From: Streptomyces sp. Y2F8-2
GTDB lineage: Bacteria > Actinomycetota > Actinomycetes > Streptomycetales > Streptomycetaceae
NCBI RefSeq assembly: GCF_014905555.1
Contig: NZ_BNGS01000014.1
Location: 62,001-126,000, forward strand
Length of the DNA stretch: 64,000 bases
Direction: 5' to 3'
Under the pieces are notes generated by a model. That model worked only from the letters and a program-made list of their open reading frames with translations. It was not told the DNA's origin and searched no databases. How positions within the stretch are numbered: position 1 is the first letter of the stretch; every line of letters starts with the position of its first letter. Positions 17,060-25,228 of the stretch are shown here, one piece after another. The position numbers and the translations under genes were made by a program.

Positions 17060-17901
17060 TTGGCGGCTCCCTGGGCCTTGGCCTCCATACGGCGGACGAC
17101 GAAGCCGAGCGGGATCGTGACCAGCAGGTAGCACAGGCCGGCGACCAGGATCGGCGTGGAGTTGGCGGTCGTGCTGGCCAGGTCGCGGCCGAACTTGGAC
17201 AGTTCGCGCTCCTCCAGGGTCACACCGAGGAACAGCACCAGCGAGGAGTCCTTGAAGAGCAGGACGAGTTCGTTGGTGAGCGGCGGGAGGATGATCCGGA
17301 ACGCCTGCGGGACGATGATGGAGATCATCGCGCGAGTGGGCGAGAAGCCCAGCGAACGCGCCGCCTCCATCTGGCCCTTGGGCACGGCCTGGATGCCCGC
17401 GCGGATCGTCTCCGCCATGTACGCGGCCGACACCAGGCCGAGCGCGAGGGCGACCTTGCCGTACGTGCCGCCGATGATCTCCGTGCCGGGGAAGGCGAGC
17501 GGCACGGCGACACCGACGAAGATGAAGATCAGCAGCGCGGGCAGGCCGCGGAAGATCTCGATGTAGACGCCGGCGACCCAGCGGTACGGTCCGACGGACG
17601 ACAGCCGCATCAGTGCCAGGAGCATGCCGAGCACCAGGCCGACGACGAAGCCGGACAGGGTGTACAGCACGGTGTTCTTCAGCGCCAGCGTGATGACGTC
17701 CGGGAACATCTGCCGGGCGATGTCCACCTGCGCGAACTGGTTCTGCAGCCGTCCCCAGTCCGCCGTGACCGCGAAGGCGATCACGGCGACGACGAAGACG
17801 GCGTACTGGACACCGCGCGACACCCTGCGCTTCTGGGTCCGGGTCAGCCCCTTCCTACGGGGCTGCACCTCGGCCCTGGCCGTGTCCGTCGTGTCGGTCA
17901 T
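17056..17901 (-). CDS. Polar amino-acid ABC transporter permease
   Basis: A 281-residue HisM/GlnP-family permease. The start ATG at 17901 overlaps the TGA of the binding-protein gene (ATGA). After a basic N terminus (QPRRKGLTRTQKRR) come about five membrane helices; the EAA loop reads EAARSLGFSPTRAMISIIVP. The sequence LKNTVLYTLSGFVVGLVLG is typical of the amino-acid subfamily. A single permease gene implies a homodimer. Confidence 0.92.
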   Translation of the reverse strand: MTDTTDTARAEVQPRRKGLTRTQKRRVSRGVQYAVFVVAVIAFAVTADWGRLQNQFAQVDIARQMFPDVITLALKNTVLYTLSGFVVGLVLGMLLALMRLSSVGPYRWVAGVYIEIFRGLPALLIFIFVGVAVPLAFPGTEIIGGTYGKVALALGLVSAAYMAETIRAGIQAVPKGQMEAARSLGFSPTRAMISIIVPQAFRIILPPLTNELVLLFKDSSLVLFLGVTLEERELSKFGRDLASTTANSTPILVAGLCYLLVTIPLGFVVRRMEAKAQGAAK

Positions 17902-18749
17902 GAGGCGGAGGGCGAGGCGACGGACGGGTTGTAGGGGCCGATCCACTGTTCGTACAGCTTCTTGTACGTGCCGTCGGCCTTCGCGTCCTTGATCGCCTTG
18001 TTGATGGCGGCGAGGAGCTTGGTGTTGCCCTTCTTCACCGTGAAGCCGTACTGCTCACCGGTGTTGATGTTGCCGGCCAGCTTGAAGGCGTCGGCGTTGG
18101 CCTTGTCCTTGAGCCAGCCCTGGACGACCGGGTAGTCGATGACGACCGCCTGGACCTGGCCGGTGCGCAGGCCGTTGAGGACGGCGTCGGAGGACTCGAA
18201 GGAGATCGGGTCGAAGCCCTGCTTCTTCGCGTAGTCCTCGCCGGTGGTCTGCGCCTGGGTGCCGAGCTTCTTGCCCTTGGCCTTGACGTCGGCCAGCGAG
18301 GTGATGCCGCTCTTCTTGTCGACCAGCACGGCCTGGGTGGCGTCGAAGTAGGGGTCGGAGAAGTCGACGTGCTTCTTGCGCTCGGCGGTGATGGTCATAC
18401 CGGCCGCGGCGAGGTCGCACTGGCCGGAGTTGAGGAACGCGCCGGTCTTGAAGTTCTCGAAGGGGGTGTCGACGACGGCCTGCTTCACTCCGAGGTCCTT
18501 GGCGACCAGGTCGATCATCGACACGTCGAAGCCCTGCACCTTGCCGTCGATCTCCGACTGGAAGGGCGGGTAGGGCAGGTGGGTGCAGGTGGTGAGCTGA
18601 CCGGCCTTGACGAGTTCCACCCCGCCCACGGCCGACTTGCCGGCGCTGCCGCCGCTGCCGCTCGAGGTGCAGCCGGCCACGAGCAGCACACCGGCCGTCG
18701 CGGTGGTGGCGGCCAGGATGCGGGCCCGGCGCCCGAGGAGCGTGTTCAC
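17898..18749 (-). CDS. Polar amino-acid ABC transporter substrate-binding lipoprotein
   Basis: A 283-residue family 3 solute-binding protein. It has a lipoprotein signal peptide with lipobox VLLVAGC (Cys27) followed by a Ser/Gly-rich linker. The binding core contains YPPFQSEIDGKVQGFDVSMI, AAAGMTITAERKKHVDFSDP and the C-terminal INKAIKDAKADGTYKKLYEQ. Ligand specificity cannot be read reliably; the family takes glutamate, glutamine, arginine and similar substrates. It is first in the operon and sits behind a visible promoter at 18807-18834. Confidence 0.92.
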   Translation of the reverse strand: MNTLLGRRARILAATTATAGVLLVAGCTSSGSGGSAGKSAVGGVELVKAGQLTTCTHLPYPPFQSEIDGKVQGFDVSMIDLVAKDLGVKQAVVDTPFENFKTGAFLNSGQCDLAAAGMTITAERKKHVDFSDPYFDATQAVLVDKKSGITSLADVKAKGKKLGTQAQTTGEDYAKKQGFDPISFESSDAVLNGLRTGQVQAVVIDYPVVQGWLKDKANADAFKLAGNINTGEQYGFTVKKGNTKLLAAINKAIKDAKADGTYKKLYEQWIGPYNPSVASPSAS

Positions 18750-18806
18750 GGAGGACCTCTCTGTGGGGAATCTCGACTTCCCCTGTGGGGGGATGAGCGG
18801 GTTCCG

Positions 18807-18834
18807 ATTATAAGGAGCAGTTTGGGTTCCTCAA
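18807..18834 (-). promoter_or_regulatory. Sigma-70-type promoter of the amino-acid ABC operon, overlapping an inverted repeat
   Basis: Read on the minus strand, TTGAGG (18834-18829) is followed after 16 bases by a perfect TATAAT (18812-18807), about 58 bases before the lipoprotein start. An inverted repeat TTTGG (18821-18825) / CCAAA (18836-18840) overlaps the -35 region and could bind a repressor. Confidence 0.65.
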
Positions 18835-19010
18835 ACCAAACCGATGGCTGGAGAGCCTTCTCACCTCAGAAGTGATCGGCAAACGGGTGAAGACGGCCGC
18901 CGACTACCCTCAAGACCGTCATCCACACCGGCATCGACACCACACCGACACCCGACACCGGACACCCGACACCGAGGCTGTCGGCCCCCGCGAGCGAAGA
19001 GAGCACCGCC

Positions 19011-20111
19011 GTGACCCATCCCCTCCTGGACCTCCCCCCGCTGAGCGCCGCCCGCTTCGCCTTGATCGAGGACCGGGTGGCGCGGCTGCTGTCCACCGAG
19101 CAGGACGTCGTGATCATGCAGGGTGAGGCGCTGCTGCCGCTGGAGGGGGCGATCCGCGGGACCACCGGGCCCGGGACGACGGCCCTGAACGTGATCACGG
19201 GGCCGTACGGGCAGACCTTCGGCGACTGGCTGCGGGACTGCGGGGCGACGGTGTACGACCTGGCGGTGCCGTTCCACACGGCGGTGACGGCGGAGCAGGT
19301 CCGTCAGGCGCTCGCCGAGCACCCGGAGATCGACTTCGTGTCGCTGGTGCACGCGGAGGCGGCGACCGGGAACACGAACCCGGCGGCGGAGATCGGGGCG
19401 GTGGTGCGGGAGCACGGCGCGCTCTTCTATCTGGACGCCGTGGCCTCGATCGGTGCGGAGCCGGTGCTGCCGGACGCGTGGGGGGTGGACCTGTGCGTGA
19501 TCGGGGCACAGAAGGCGATGGGCGGGCCGGCGGGGGTGTCGGCGGTGTCGGTGAGCGAGCGGGCGTGGGCGCGGATGGCCGCGAACCCGGGGGCGCCACG
19601 GCGGTCGTATCTGTCGCTGCTCGACTGGAAGGAGCGCTGGATCGACGGCGGGCGGAAGGCGCTGCTGCACGCTCCGGCGCAGCTGGAGATGCTGGCGCTC
19701 GAGGCGTGCCTGGAGCGCATCGAGGCGGACGGGCTGGAGACGGTGATGGGCCGGCACCGGTCCGCGGCGGCGGCGACGCGCGCGGGAGCGGTCGCGCTCG
19801 GTGGCGGTCTGGAGCCGTACGTGTATGAGGCGTCGGAGGCGGCGCCGGTGGCCACGACGTTGCGGGCACCGTCCGGTGTGGTGGCGGCGGAGCTGGTCGC
19901 ACGGGCGCTGGAGCTCGACCCGGCAGTGCCGTTGGCGGCGGGCGGGGGCGCCCTGGCGAAGGAGATGATCCGGGTCAACCACTACGGGGCCGACGCGACG
20001 GCGGAGACGGTTTCGGCGAGTCTCGCCGCGCTGGGGGCGGCGCTGAGGGAGTCCGGGGCGGACGTGGACGTGGAGGCGGCTCGGGGGGTTGTGGCGGAGG
20101 TGTGGGGCTAG
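19011..20111 (+). CDS. Class V pyridoxal-phosphate aminotransferase
   Basis: A 366-residue fold-type I enzyme of the alanine-glyoxylate / serine-pyruvate aminotransferase group. GTG start at 19011 behind a GAAGAGAG ribosome-binding site. The cofactor lysine is K168 in IGAQKAMGGPAGVSA; LDAVASIGAEPV supplies the preceding Asp. The C-terminal domain (RVNHYGADATAETVSASLAAL) is complete. It stands alone between the ABC operon and the ectoine region; the substrate is not apparent. Confidence 0.85.
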   Translation: MTHPLLDLPPLSAARFALIEDRVARLLSTEQDVVIMQGEALLPLEGAIRGTTGPGTTALNVITGPYGQTFGDWLRDCGATVYDLAVPFHTAVTAEQVRQALAEHPEIDFVSLVHAEAATGNTNPAAEIGAVVREHGALFYLDAVASIGAEPVLPDAWGVDLCVIGAQKAMGGPAGVSAVSVSERAWARMAANPGAPRRSYLSLLDWKERWIDGGRKALLHAPAQLEMLALEACLERIEADGLETVMGRHRSAAAATRAGAVALGGGLEPYVYEASEAAPVATTLRAPSGVVAAELVARALELDPAVPLAAGGGALAKEMIRVNHYGADATAETVSASLAALGAALRESGADVDVEAARGVVAEVWG

Positions 20112-20742
20112 CCTCTGCGAAGGAAGGGGGCGTTGACGCCGGAGCGGGATCCTGCCCTCGTCGCACGTGAGGCTGGAAGAGCGCGGAGCGCCGTGCGTCG
20201 TCTCCGGGCATGAGGTCCGGACGACGCTGCCGGGAAGTAATGCTCCACGGGCTGCGCAGCTGAGCCGCCGTCGGGTCCGCGCAGGGGGTCACGTCGGGGC
20301 CGAGCTTGGCAGCACCTGAACCCGGACCGAGTGCACATGAGCGAGGAGCAGGCCCGGCACAACGGTCACGCCGACATCCTTCGGGAACGTATCGACGGAG
20401 TGACCGGCACCTGAAATCAGCATTGCACTCCGGCTCCTTACAAGTAATCCTGGAATTCACCCCGAGAGTAACTCCCCGCATTCTTCTGCCCGCTCTTCTC
20501 CGACCTAAACGCAAAGATTCTGCGAACGCCGTCCGAGGTAATTCGGGCAGATCTCGTGTGGGTTACCGGGGTGTGATCGACCCCACAGGACGGGCGTTTC
20601 GTTCTGCAATGTCCGCATATTTCTCCAGCAAGTGCCGCCGATTCGCGCGTAGGGGCGCGCCCGCGCGATATCACATCCACCGCCCGTCCGTAACCCCCTC
20701 CGGCGATGCATTTTCGAATTTCCACGGGTAAATTGAATCCGC
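20112..20742. other. Long intergenic region upstream of ectA
   Basis: No convincing gene in 631 bases. The right half (about 20415-20742) is clearly less GC-rich than its surroundings, as expected for a regulated promoter region of the ectoine operon. A short open frame at 20331-20414 (VHMSEEQARHNGHADILRER then seven more residues) has coding-like third positions and may be the tail of a decayed gene. No Shine-Dalgarno sequence precedes ectA; TAAATT at about 20727-20732 could be a -10 giving a nearly leaderless message. Confidence 0.5.
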
Positions 20743-21291
20743 ATGACCGCCGCACAAGCAGACCTGTCAGCGGAATTCCTGGAAGTGTCGGAGGGACTAC
20801 GGATCGACCGTCCGGAGGTGGCGGACGGTGCCGCTCTCTGGCGTATCGCCAAGGACTCCGAAGCCCTCGATCTGAACTCCTCCTACAGCTATCTGCTGTG
20901 GTGCCGTGACTTCGCCGGCACCTCGGCTGTGGTGCGCGCCGAGCCCGACGGGCGGCCCGTCGGCTTCCTCACGGCGTACCTCCGGCCCGAACGCCCCCAC
21001 ACCCTCCTCGTGTGGCAGGTCGCCGTGGACACCGCGTACCGCGGGCGCGGCCTGGCCGCCCGCCTGCTCGACGCGGTCGCGGCACGGGTCGCCGCCGAGC
21101 ACGGCGTCACCGGCATCGAGACCACCATCACCCCGGGCAACACCGCCTCCGAGCGGCTGTTCACCTCGTTCGCCGTCCGGCACGGCGCGACCGTCGAGCG
21201 TGAAGTGCTCTTCGACACGCGCCAGTTCCCGGACGGACCACACGACCCGGAGGTCCTGTACCGCATCGGGCCCCTCAAGCACACCGCCTGA
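20743..21291 (+). CDS. ectA: L-2,4-diaminobutyrate N-acetyltransferase
   Basis: A 182-residue GNAT enzyme that acetylates L-2,4-diaminobutyrate at N4, the second step of ectoine synthesis. Marks are LNSSYSYLLWCRDFAGTSAV (the EctA substrate region) and the acetyl-CoA loop VAVDTAYRGRGLAARLLDAV. It opens the ectABCD cluster, 63 bases before ectB. Family length and motifs agree. Confidence 0.95.
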   Translation: MTAAQADLSAEFLEVSEGLRIDRPEVADGAALWRIAKDSEALDLNSSYSYLLWCRDFAGTSAVVRAEPDGRPVGFLTAYLRPERPHTLLVWQVAVDTAYRGRGLAARLLDAVAARVAAEHGVTGIETTITPGNTASERLFTSFAVRHGATVEREVLFDTRQFPDGPHDPEVLYRIGPLKHTA

Positions 21292-21354
21292 TCCCCTCAC
21301 CCCCACCTCCAGTCCGACTCCCCCCTCCCCCACACACCGAGGAGCGTTTTCGTC

Positions 21355-22626
21355 GTGACCATCACCCAGCCGGACCTCAGCGTCTTCGAGACCCTCGAGT
21401 CGGAGGTGCGCAGCTACTGCCGCGGCTGGCCCACCGTCTTCGACCGCGCGCAGGGCAGCCGCATGTACGACGAGGACGGGCACGAGTACCTCGACTTCTT
21501 CGCCGGCGCCGGATCACTCAACTACGGCCACAACAACCCCGTACTGAAACGGGCGTTGATCGACTATCTGGAGCGGGACGGCGTCACCCACGGGCTCGAC
21601 ATGTCCACCGTCGCCAAGCGTTCCTTCCTGCAGACCTTCCAGGACGTGGTGCTGCGCCCGCGCGACCTGCCCTACAAGGTCATGTTCCCGGGGCCGACCG
21701 GCACCAACGCCGTCGAGTCCGCCCTGAAGCTGGCGCGCAAGGTGAAGGGACGCGAGGCCATCGTGTCCTTCACCAACGCCTTCCACGGGATGTCCCTGGG
21801 GTCGCTGGCCGTCACCGGCAACGCCTTCAAGCGCGCCGGCGCCGGCATCCCGCTGGTGCACGGCACGCCCATGCCCTTCGACAACTACTTCGACGGCACG
21901 GTGCCGGACTTCCTCTGGTTCGAGCGTCTCCTGGAGGACCAGGGCTCCGGTCTCAACAAACCCGCCGCCGTGATCGTGGAGACCGTGCAGGGCGAGGGCG
22001 GCATCAACGTCGCGCGCCCCGAGTGGCTGCGCGCCCTCGCCGAGCTGTGCGAGCGGCAGGACATGCTGCTGATCGTCGACGACATCCAGATGGGCTGCGG
22101 CCGCACTGGCGCCTTCTTCTCCTTCGAGGAGGCCGGGATCGTGCCGGACATCGTCACCGTGTCCAAGTCGATCAGCGGCTACGGGCTGCCGATGTCACTG
22201 TGCCTGTTCAAGCCCGAGCTGGACGTCTGGGAGCCGGGCGAACACAACGGCACCTTCCGCGGCAACAACCCGGCGTTCGTCACGGCCACCGCCGCTCTGG
22301 AGGCCTACTGGGCCGACGGGTCCGCGATGGAGAAGCAGACCCGGGCCCGCGGCGAGCTGGTCGAGCGCGAGCTGGCCTCGATCACCGACGAGAACCGCGC
22401 CGATGTGAAGGAGTACCGCGGCCGCGGGCTCGTGTGGGGCCTGGAGTTCCACGACAAGGAGCGCGCCTCGCGGATCGCGCGCCGGGCGTTCGAGCTCGGG
22501 CTGCTCGTGGAGACCTCGGGTCCCGAGAGCGAGGTCGTCAAACTGCTGCCCGCCCTCACCATCACCCCCGACGAGCTGGACGAGGGTCTGGGCATCCTCG
22601 CCCGCGCCATCCGCGAAACCGCCTGA
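21355..22626 (+). CDS. ectB: L-2,4-diaminobutyrate-2-oxoglutarate transaminase
   Basis: A 423-residue class III aminotransferase that makes L-2,4-diaminobutyrate from aspartate semialdehyde and glutamate. GTG start at 21355 after a GAGGAG site. LIVDDIQMGCGRTGAFF and the PLP lysine K271 in VTVSKSISGYGLPM are diagnostic for EctB. The 29-base gap to ectC contains a GAAGAGGAGG ribosome-binding site. Confidence 0.96.
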   Translation: MTITQPDLSVFETLESEVRSYCRGWPTVFDRAQGSRMYDEDGHEYLDFFAGAGSLNYGHNNPVLKRALIDYLERDGVTHGLDMSTVAKRSFLQTFQDVVLRPRDLPYKVMFPGPTGTNAVESALKLARKVKGREAIVSFTNAFHGMSLGSLAVTGNAFKRAGAGIPLVHGTPMPFDNYFDGTVPDFLWFERLLEDQGSGLNKPAAVIVETVQGEGGINVARPEWLRALAELCERQDMLLIVDDIQMGCGRTGAFFSFEEAGIVPDIVTVSKSISGYGLPMSLCLFKPELDVWEPGEHNGTFRGNNPAFVTATAALEAYWADGSAMEKQTRARGELVERELASITDENRADVKEYRGRGLVWGLEFHDKERASRIARRAFELGLLVETSGPESEVVKLLPALTITPDELDEGLGILARAIRETA

Positions 22627-22655
22627 AAACCCCTGAAGAGGAGGCACACAGTACC

Positions 22656-23054
22656 GTGATCGTCCGTTCGTTCAAGGACATCGAAGGTACCGACCGGCAT
22701 GTGAAAGCCGCGTCGGGCACCTGGGAGAGCAAGCGCATCGTCCTCGCGCGGGAGAAGGTCGGCTTCTCCCTGCACGAGACGATCCTGTACGCGGGCACCG
22801 AGACGTCGATGTGGTACGCGAACCACATCGAGGCGGTCGTGTGCGTCGAGGGCGAGGCGGAGCTGACCGACCACGAGACCGGGAAGACGTACACGATCAC
22901 GCCCGGGACCATGTACCTGCTGGACGGGCACGAGAGGCACACGCTGCGCGTGAAGGAGGACTTCCGCTGCCTCTGCGTCTTCAACCCGCCCGTGACCGGC
23001 CGTGAGGACCACGACGAGAACGGCGTCTACCCCCTGCTCACCGAGGAGGTATGA
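22656..23054 (+). CDS. ectC: L-ectoine synthase
   Basis: A 132-residue single-domain cupin that closes the ring of N4-acetyl-diaminobutyrate. The GTG at 22656 is chosen from its spacing to the GAGGAGG site. Cupin residues lie in ETSMWYANHIEAVVCVEGEA, and GTMYLLDGHERHTLR supplies the C-terminal His. Length matches the family (about 130 residues). Confidence 0.96.
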   Translation: MIVRSFKDIEGTDRHVKAASGTWESKRIVLAREKVGFSLHETILYAGTETSMWYANHIEAVVCVEGEAELTDHETGKTYTITPGTMYLLDGHERHTLRVKEDFRCLCVFNPPVTGREDHDENGVYPLLTEEV

Positions 23055-23061
23055 ATCACCG

Positions 23062-23964
23062 ATGACCCTGACCACCAGCACAGCCGTCACCGATCTCTAT
23101 CCCAGCCGCGGCGCCACCGAGGTGGCGGTCCCGCGCCAGGACCCGGTCGTGTGGGGCGCTCCGGGTACACCGGGGCCGATCTCGCTGACCGACCTCCAGG
23201 CGTACGAGCGCGACGGCTTCCTGGCCATCGACGAGCTGATCACCGAGGACGAGGTCGCCGTCTACCGGCAGGAGCTGGAGCGGCTCGTCACCGATCCGGA
23301 CATCCGCGCCGACGAACGGTCGATCGTGGAGCCGAAGTCGAGGGAGATCCGGTCCGTCTTCGAGGTGCACAGGATCAGCGAGGTGTTCGCGAAACTCGTG
23401 CGCGACGAGCGGGTCGTCGGGCGGGCGCGGCAGATCCTCGGCTCGGACGTCTACGTCCACCAGTCGCGGATCAACGTCAAGCCGGGCTTCGGTGCCAGCG
23501 GCTTCTACTGGCACTCCGACTTCGAGACCTGGCACGCCGAGGACGGTCTGCCGAACATGCGGACGGTGTCCGTCTCGATCGCGCTGACCGAGAACTACGA
23601 CACCAACGGCGGCCTGATGATCATGCCGGGGTCGCACAAGACGTTCCTCGGCTGCGCCGGCGCCACGCCGAAGGACAACTACAAGAAGTCGCTGCAGATG
23701 CAGGACGCGGGCACCCCGTCCGACGAGGCGCTGACGAAGATGGCCTCCGAGTACGGCATCAAGCTGTTCACGGGCAAGGCCGGTTCGGCGACCTGGTTCG
23801 ACTGCAACTGCATGCACGGCTCGGGCGACAACATCACCCCGTTCCCGCGCAGCAACGTGTTCATCGTGTTCAACAGCGTGGAGAACGCGGCGGTGGAGCC
23901 CTTCGCGGCTCCGGTCCGGCGTCCCGAGTTCATCGGGGCGCGGGACTTCACCCCCGTGCGGTGA
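23062..23964 (+). CDS. ectD: Ectoine 5-hydroxylase (3' end rebuilt by island integration)
   Basis: A 300-residue non-haem Fe(II)/2-oxoglutarate dioxygenase making 5-hydroxyectoine. The iron ligands H151 and D153 (FYWHSDFETWH) and H252 (MHGSGDN) are all present, and the N-terminal ectoine-specific segment is complete. Codons from 23829 onward are duplicated perfectly at 37236-37361, the right edge of a genomic island. The final bases (CCCCGTGCGGTGA) differ from that copy (CCCGGTGAGGTGA), so the last codons and stop now come from the island but encode the same Asp-Phe-Thr-Pro-Val-Arg end. The gene should be functional. Confidence 0.95.
   Translation: MTLTTSTAVTDLYPSRGATEVAVPRQDPVVWGAPGTPGPISLTDLQAYERDGFLAIDELITEDEVAVYRQELERLVTDPDIRADERSIVEPKSREIRSVFEVHRISEVFAKLVRDERVVGRARQILGSDVYVHQSRINVKPGFGASGFYWHSDFETWHAEDGLPNMRTVSVSIALTENYDTNGGLMIMPGSHKTFLGCAGATPKDNYKKSLQMQDAGTPSDEALTKMASEYGIKLFTGKAGSATWFDCNCMHGSGDNITPFPRSNVFIVFNSVENAAVEPFAAPVRRPEFIGARDFTPVR
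23829..23954. repeat. Left attachment-like repeat (attL), inside ectD
   Basis: These 126 bases are identical to 37236-37361. They encode EctD from about residue 256 nearly to the end. Crossover must have taken place within this block, because the bases immediately beyond it differ at the two sites. Confidence 0.85.
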
Positions 23965-24016
23965 AGTCACACCCTGGCTGACCAGTCAAAACACAGCCGC
24001 CTACAGGGTTCGTGAC

Positions 24017-24045
24017 GTGCCGGAGGACCACACGTCCTCCGGCAC
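24017..24045 (+). terminator. Hairpin downstream of ectD
   Basis: A perfect 12-bp stem, GTGCCGGAGGAC (24017-24028) with GTCCTCCGGCAC (24034-24045), loop of five. It lies about 50 bases after the ectD stop, on the island side of the junction, and can terminate ect transcription. Confidence 0.7.
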
Positions 24046-24070
24046 ACCGCCCGGTGTTGCAACGCCCGTA

Positions 24071-24118
24071 AAGCAGTCGGACCCGCCTTCGCCCGAGGGC
24101 GTGCGGGTCCGACTGCTT
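24071..24118. terminator. Large hairpin between ectD and the integrase remnant
   Basis: A perfect 16-bp stem (24071-24086 with 24103-24118) encloses a loop that itself folds (CGCCC-GA-GGGCG, 24090-24101). It lies past the 3' end of the minus-strand integrase remnant, so it could terminate that gene or both directions. Confidence 0.65.
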
Positions 24119-24149
24119 ACGGCTGTCACCGGCGTTCTGCGGGTGTCCA

Positions 24150-24166
24150 CGGGCTATACGCGGGCT
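24150..24166 (+). repeat. CGGGCTATAC repeat, left copy
   Basis: CGGGCTATACGCGGGC occurs here, again at 36841-36856, and as CGGGCTATACACGGGC at 37111-37126. All three copies are close to ectD-tail repeats at the island ends, the arrangement expected of arm-type integrase binding sites. Confidence 0.5.
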
Positions 24167-24180
24167 AGTTTTCCGGGCGC

Positions 24181-25004
24181 TCAGGCGGCGCCCGAGAGGC
24201 GGTGGGTCTCTTCCAGCCGCTTCTTGTAGTGGTCGAACTGGCCCTGGATGCAGTGCGCGTAGGTGCGCAGGAGCACGGGCACGCTGTTCCCGGCCCACTC
24301 CGCGACCTGGGTCGGCGGGATGGCACTGTTCGGCCATGTCGTCAGGCAGGTGTGCCGCAGGTCGTAGACCCGCTTACCGAGGATCGATTTGTCTCATCCT
24401 CGGTCAGCACGGCTTTGCGGGCCTTGTCCCACATCCGCCGGATCACCACGCTGTGCAGCTTCGCGCCCTTCAGGCCGCGCAGGAGCAGGTTGCCGGGCTG
24501 CGAGTCGCGTCGTTTGATCTCCTCGCGGAGGATGCGGGTGAGGTCCGGGTGGCAGGGGACGGGACGGCTGTCCCCTTCGGCCCGGCCCTTCAAGTGTCGC
24601 TCGTCGAAGGACTTTCCGGAGTCGGCCCACTGGCTCTCGACGTGCAATGTCGCCTCCTAGAGCACCAGTTCACCGCACTGGTCTTCGGCGTTCTCATCGG
24701 GCAGGGTCACGCCTCATACGCGTAGCGCGGTGGCTTCTTCCGGGCGCGTTCCTGCGTAGTACATGGTCGCGAAGAAGGCGTGGAGGATCTGGCCCGTCCT
24801 GGGCTGGCTGTGGACCCACCAAAGGAGTGCTGCCGCCTGCTCGGAATTGATCAGGCAGCGTTTGTCCACGGTGCTCGACGTCTTGAGTCCGGTGCGGACC
24901 GGAGGCGGTGCGGGCAGTTCAACGGCGACGGCACCACGCGCGGCATCATCGCGGAGGGCCTGCACGCCGACGAAGTACCGCGAGCTGCAAGCGCCCGCTG
25001 CCAA
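24181..25004 (-). pseudogene. Decayed tyrosine recombinase (site-specific integrase)
   Basis: Pieces of one integrase appear in order on the minus strand in different frames. The first (from about 24960) reads INSEQAAALLWWVHSQPRTG and MYYAGTRPEEATALRV before a stop near 24714. After a further in-frame stop comes DERHLKGRAEGDSRPVPCHP through RRMWDKARKAVLTEDE. A frameshift near 24395 then leads to the catalytic box KRVYDLRHTCLTTW and the end VLLRTYAHCIQGQFDHY, with the stop at 24181. At least three lesions make it inactive. It points toward attL, the normal place for an island integrase. From 25005 to 25228 I recognise nothing. Confidence 0.85.
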
Positions 25005-25228
25005 CTCGCAGAGCTACCGACGCCTGCGCGCGGCGGCCGCGCTCGACCATCACGAGGTGTGCGGCCGGCTCCCTTGCTCCGGGTCTGTGCTCGCCGACGG
25101 GACCGTCTCGCTGACGTCGCGGCTCGTCGAGCGACGCGCGGCCGACTCTGCTGGTGCCTGCTCCGAACGACTGGGCTCCTCCGTCCCGTTGGCGGCCAAC
25201 GCAGCTCCGGCTTCTTGCTGTGGGAGCG

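Noticed and set aside
20438..20755. Minus-strand 105-codon open frame upstream of ectA
   Set aside because: It overlaps the ectA start, has no ribosome-binding site or domain, and lies in the GC-poor leader.
23965..24180. tRNA gene as attachment site
   Set aside because: The two hairpins do not form a cloverleaf, and the duplicated sequence is ectD coding sequence instead.
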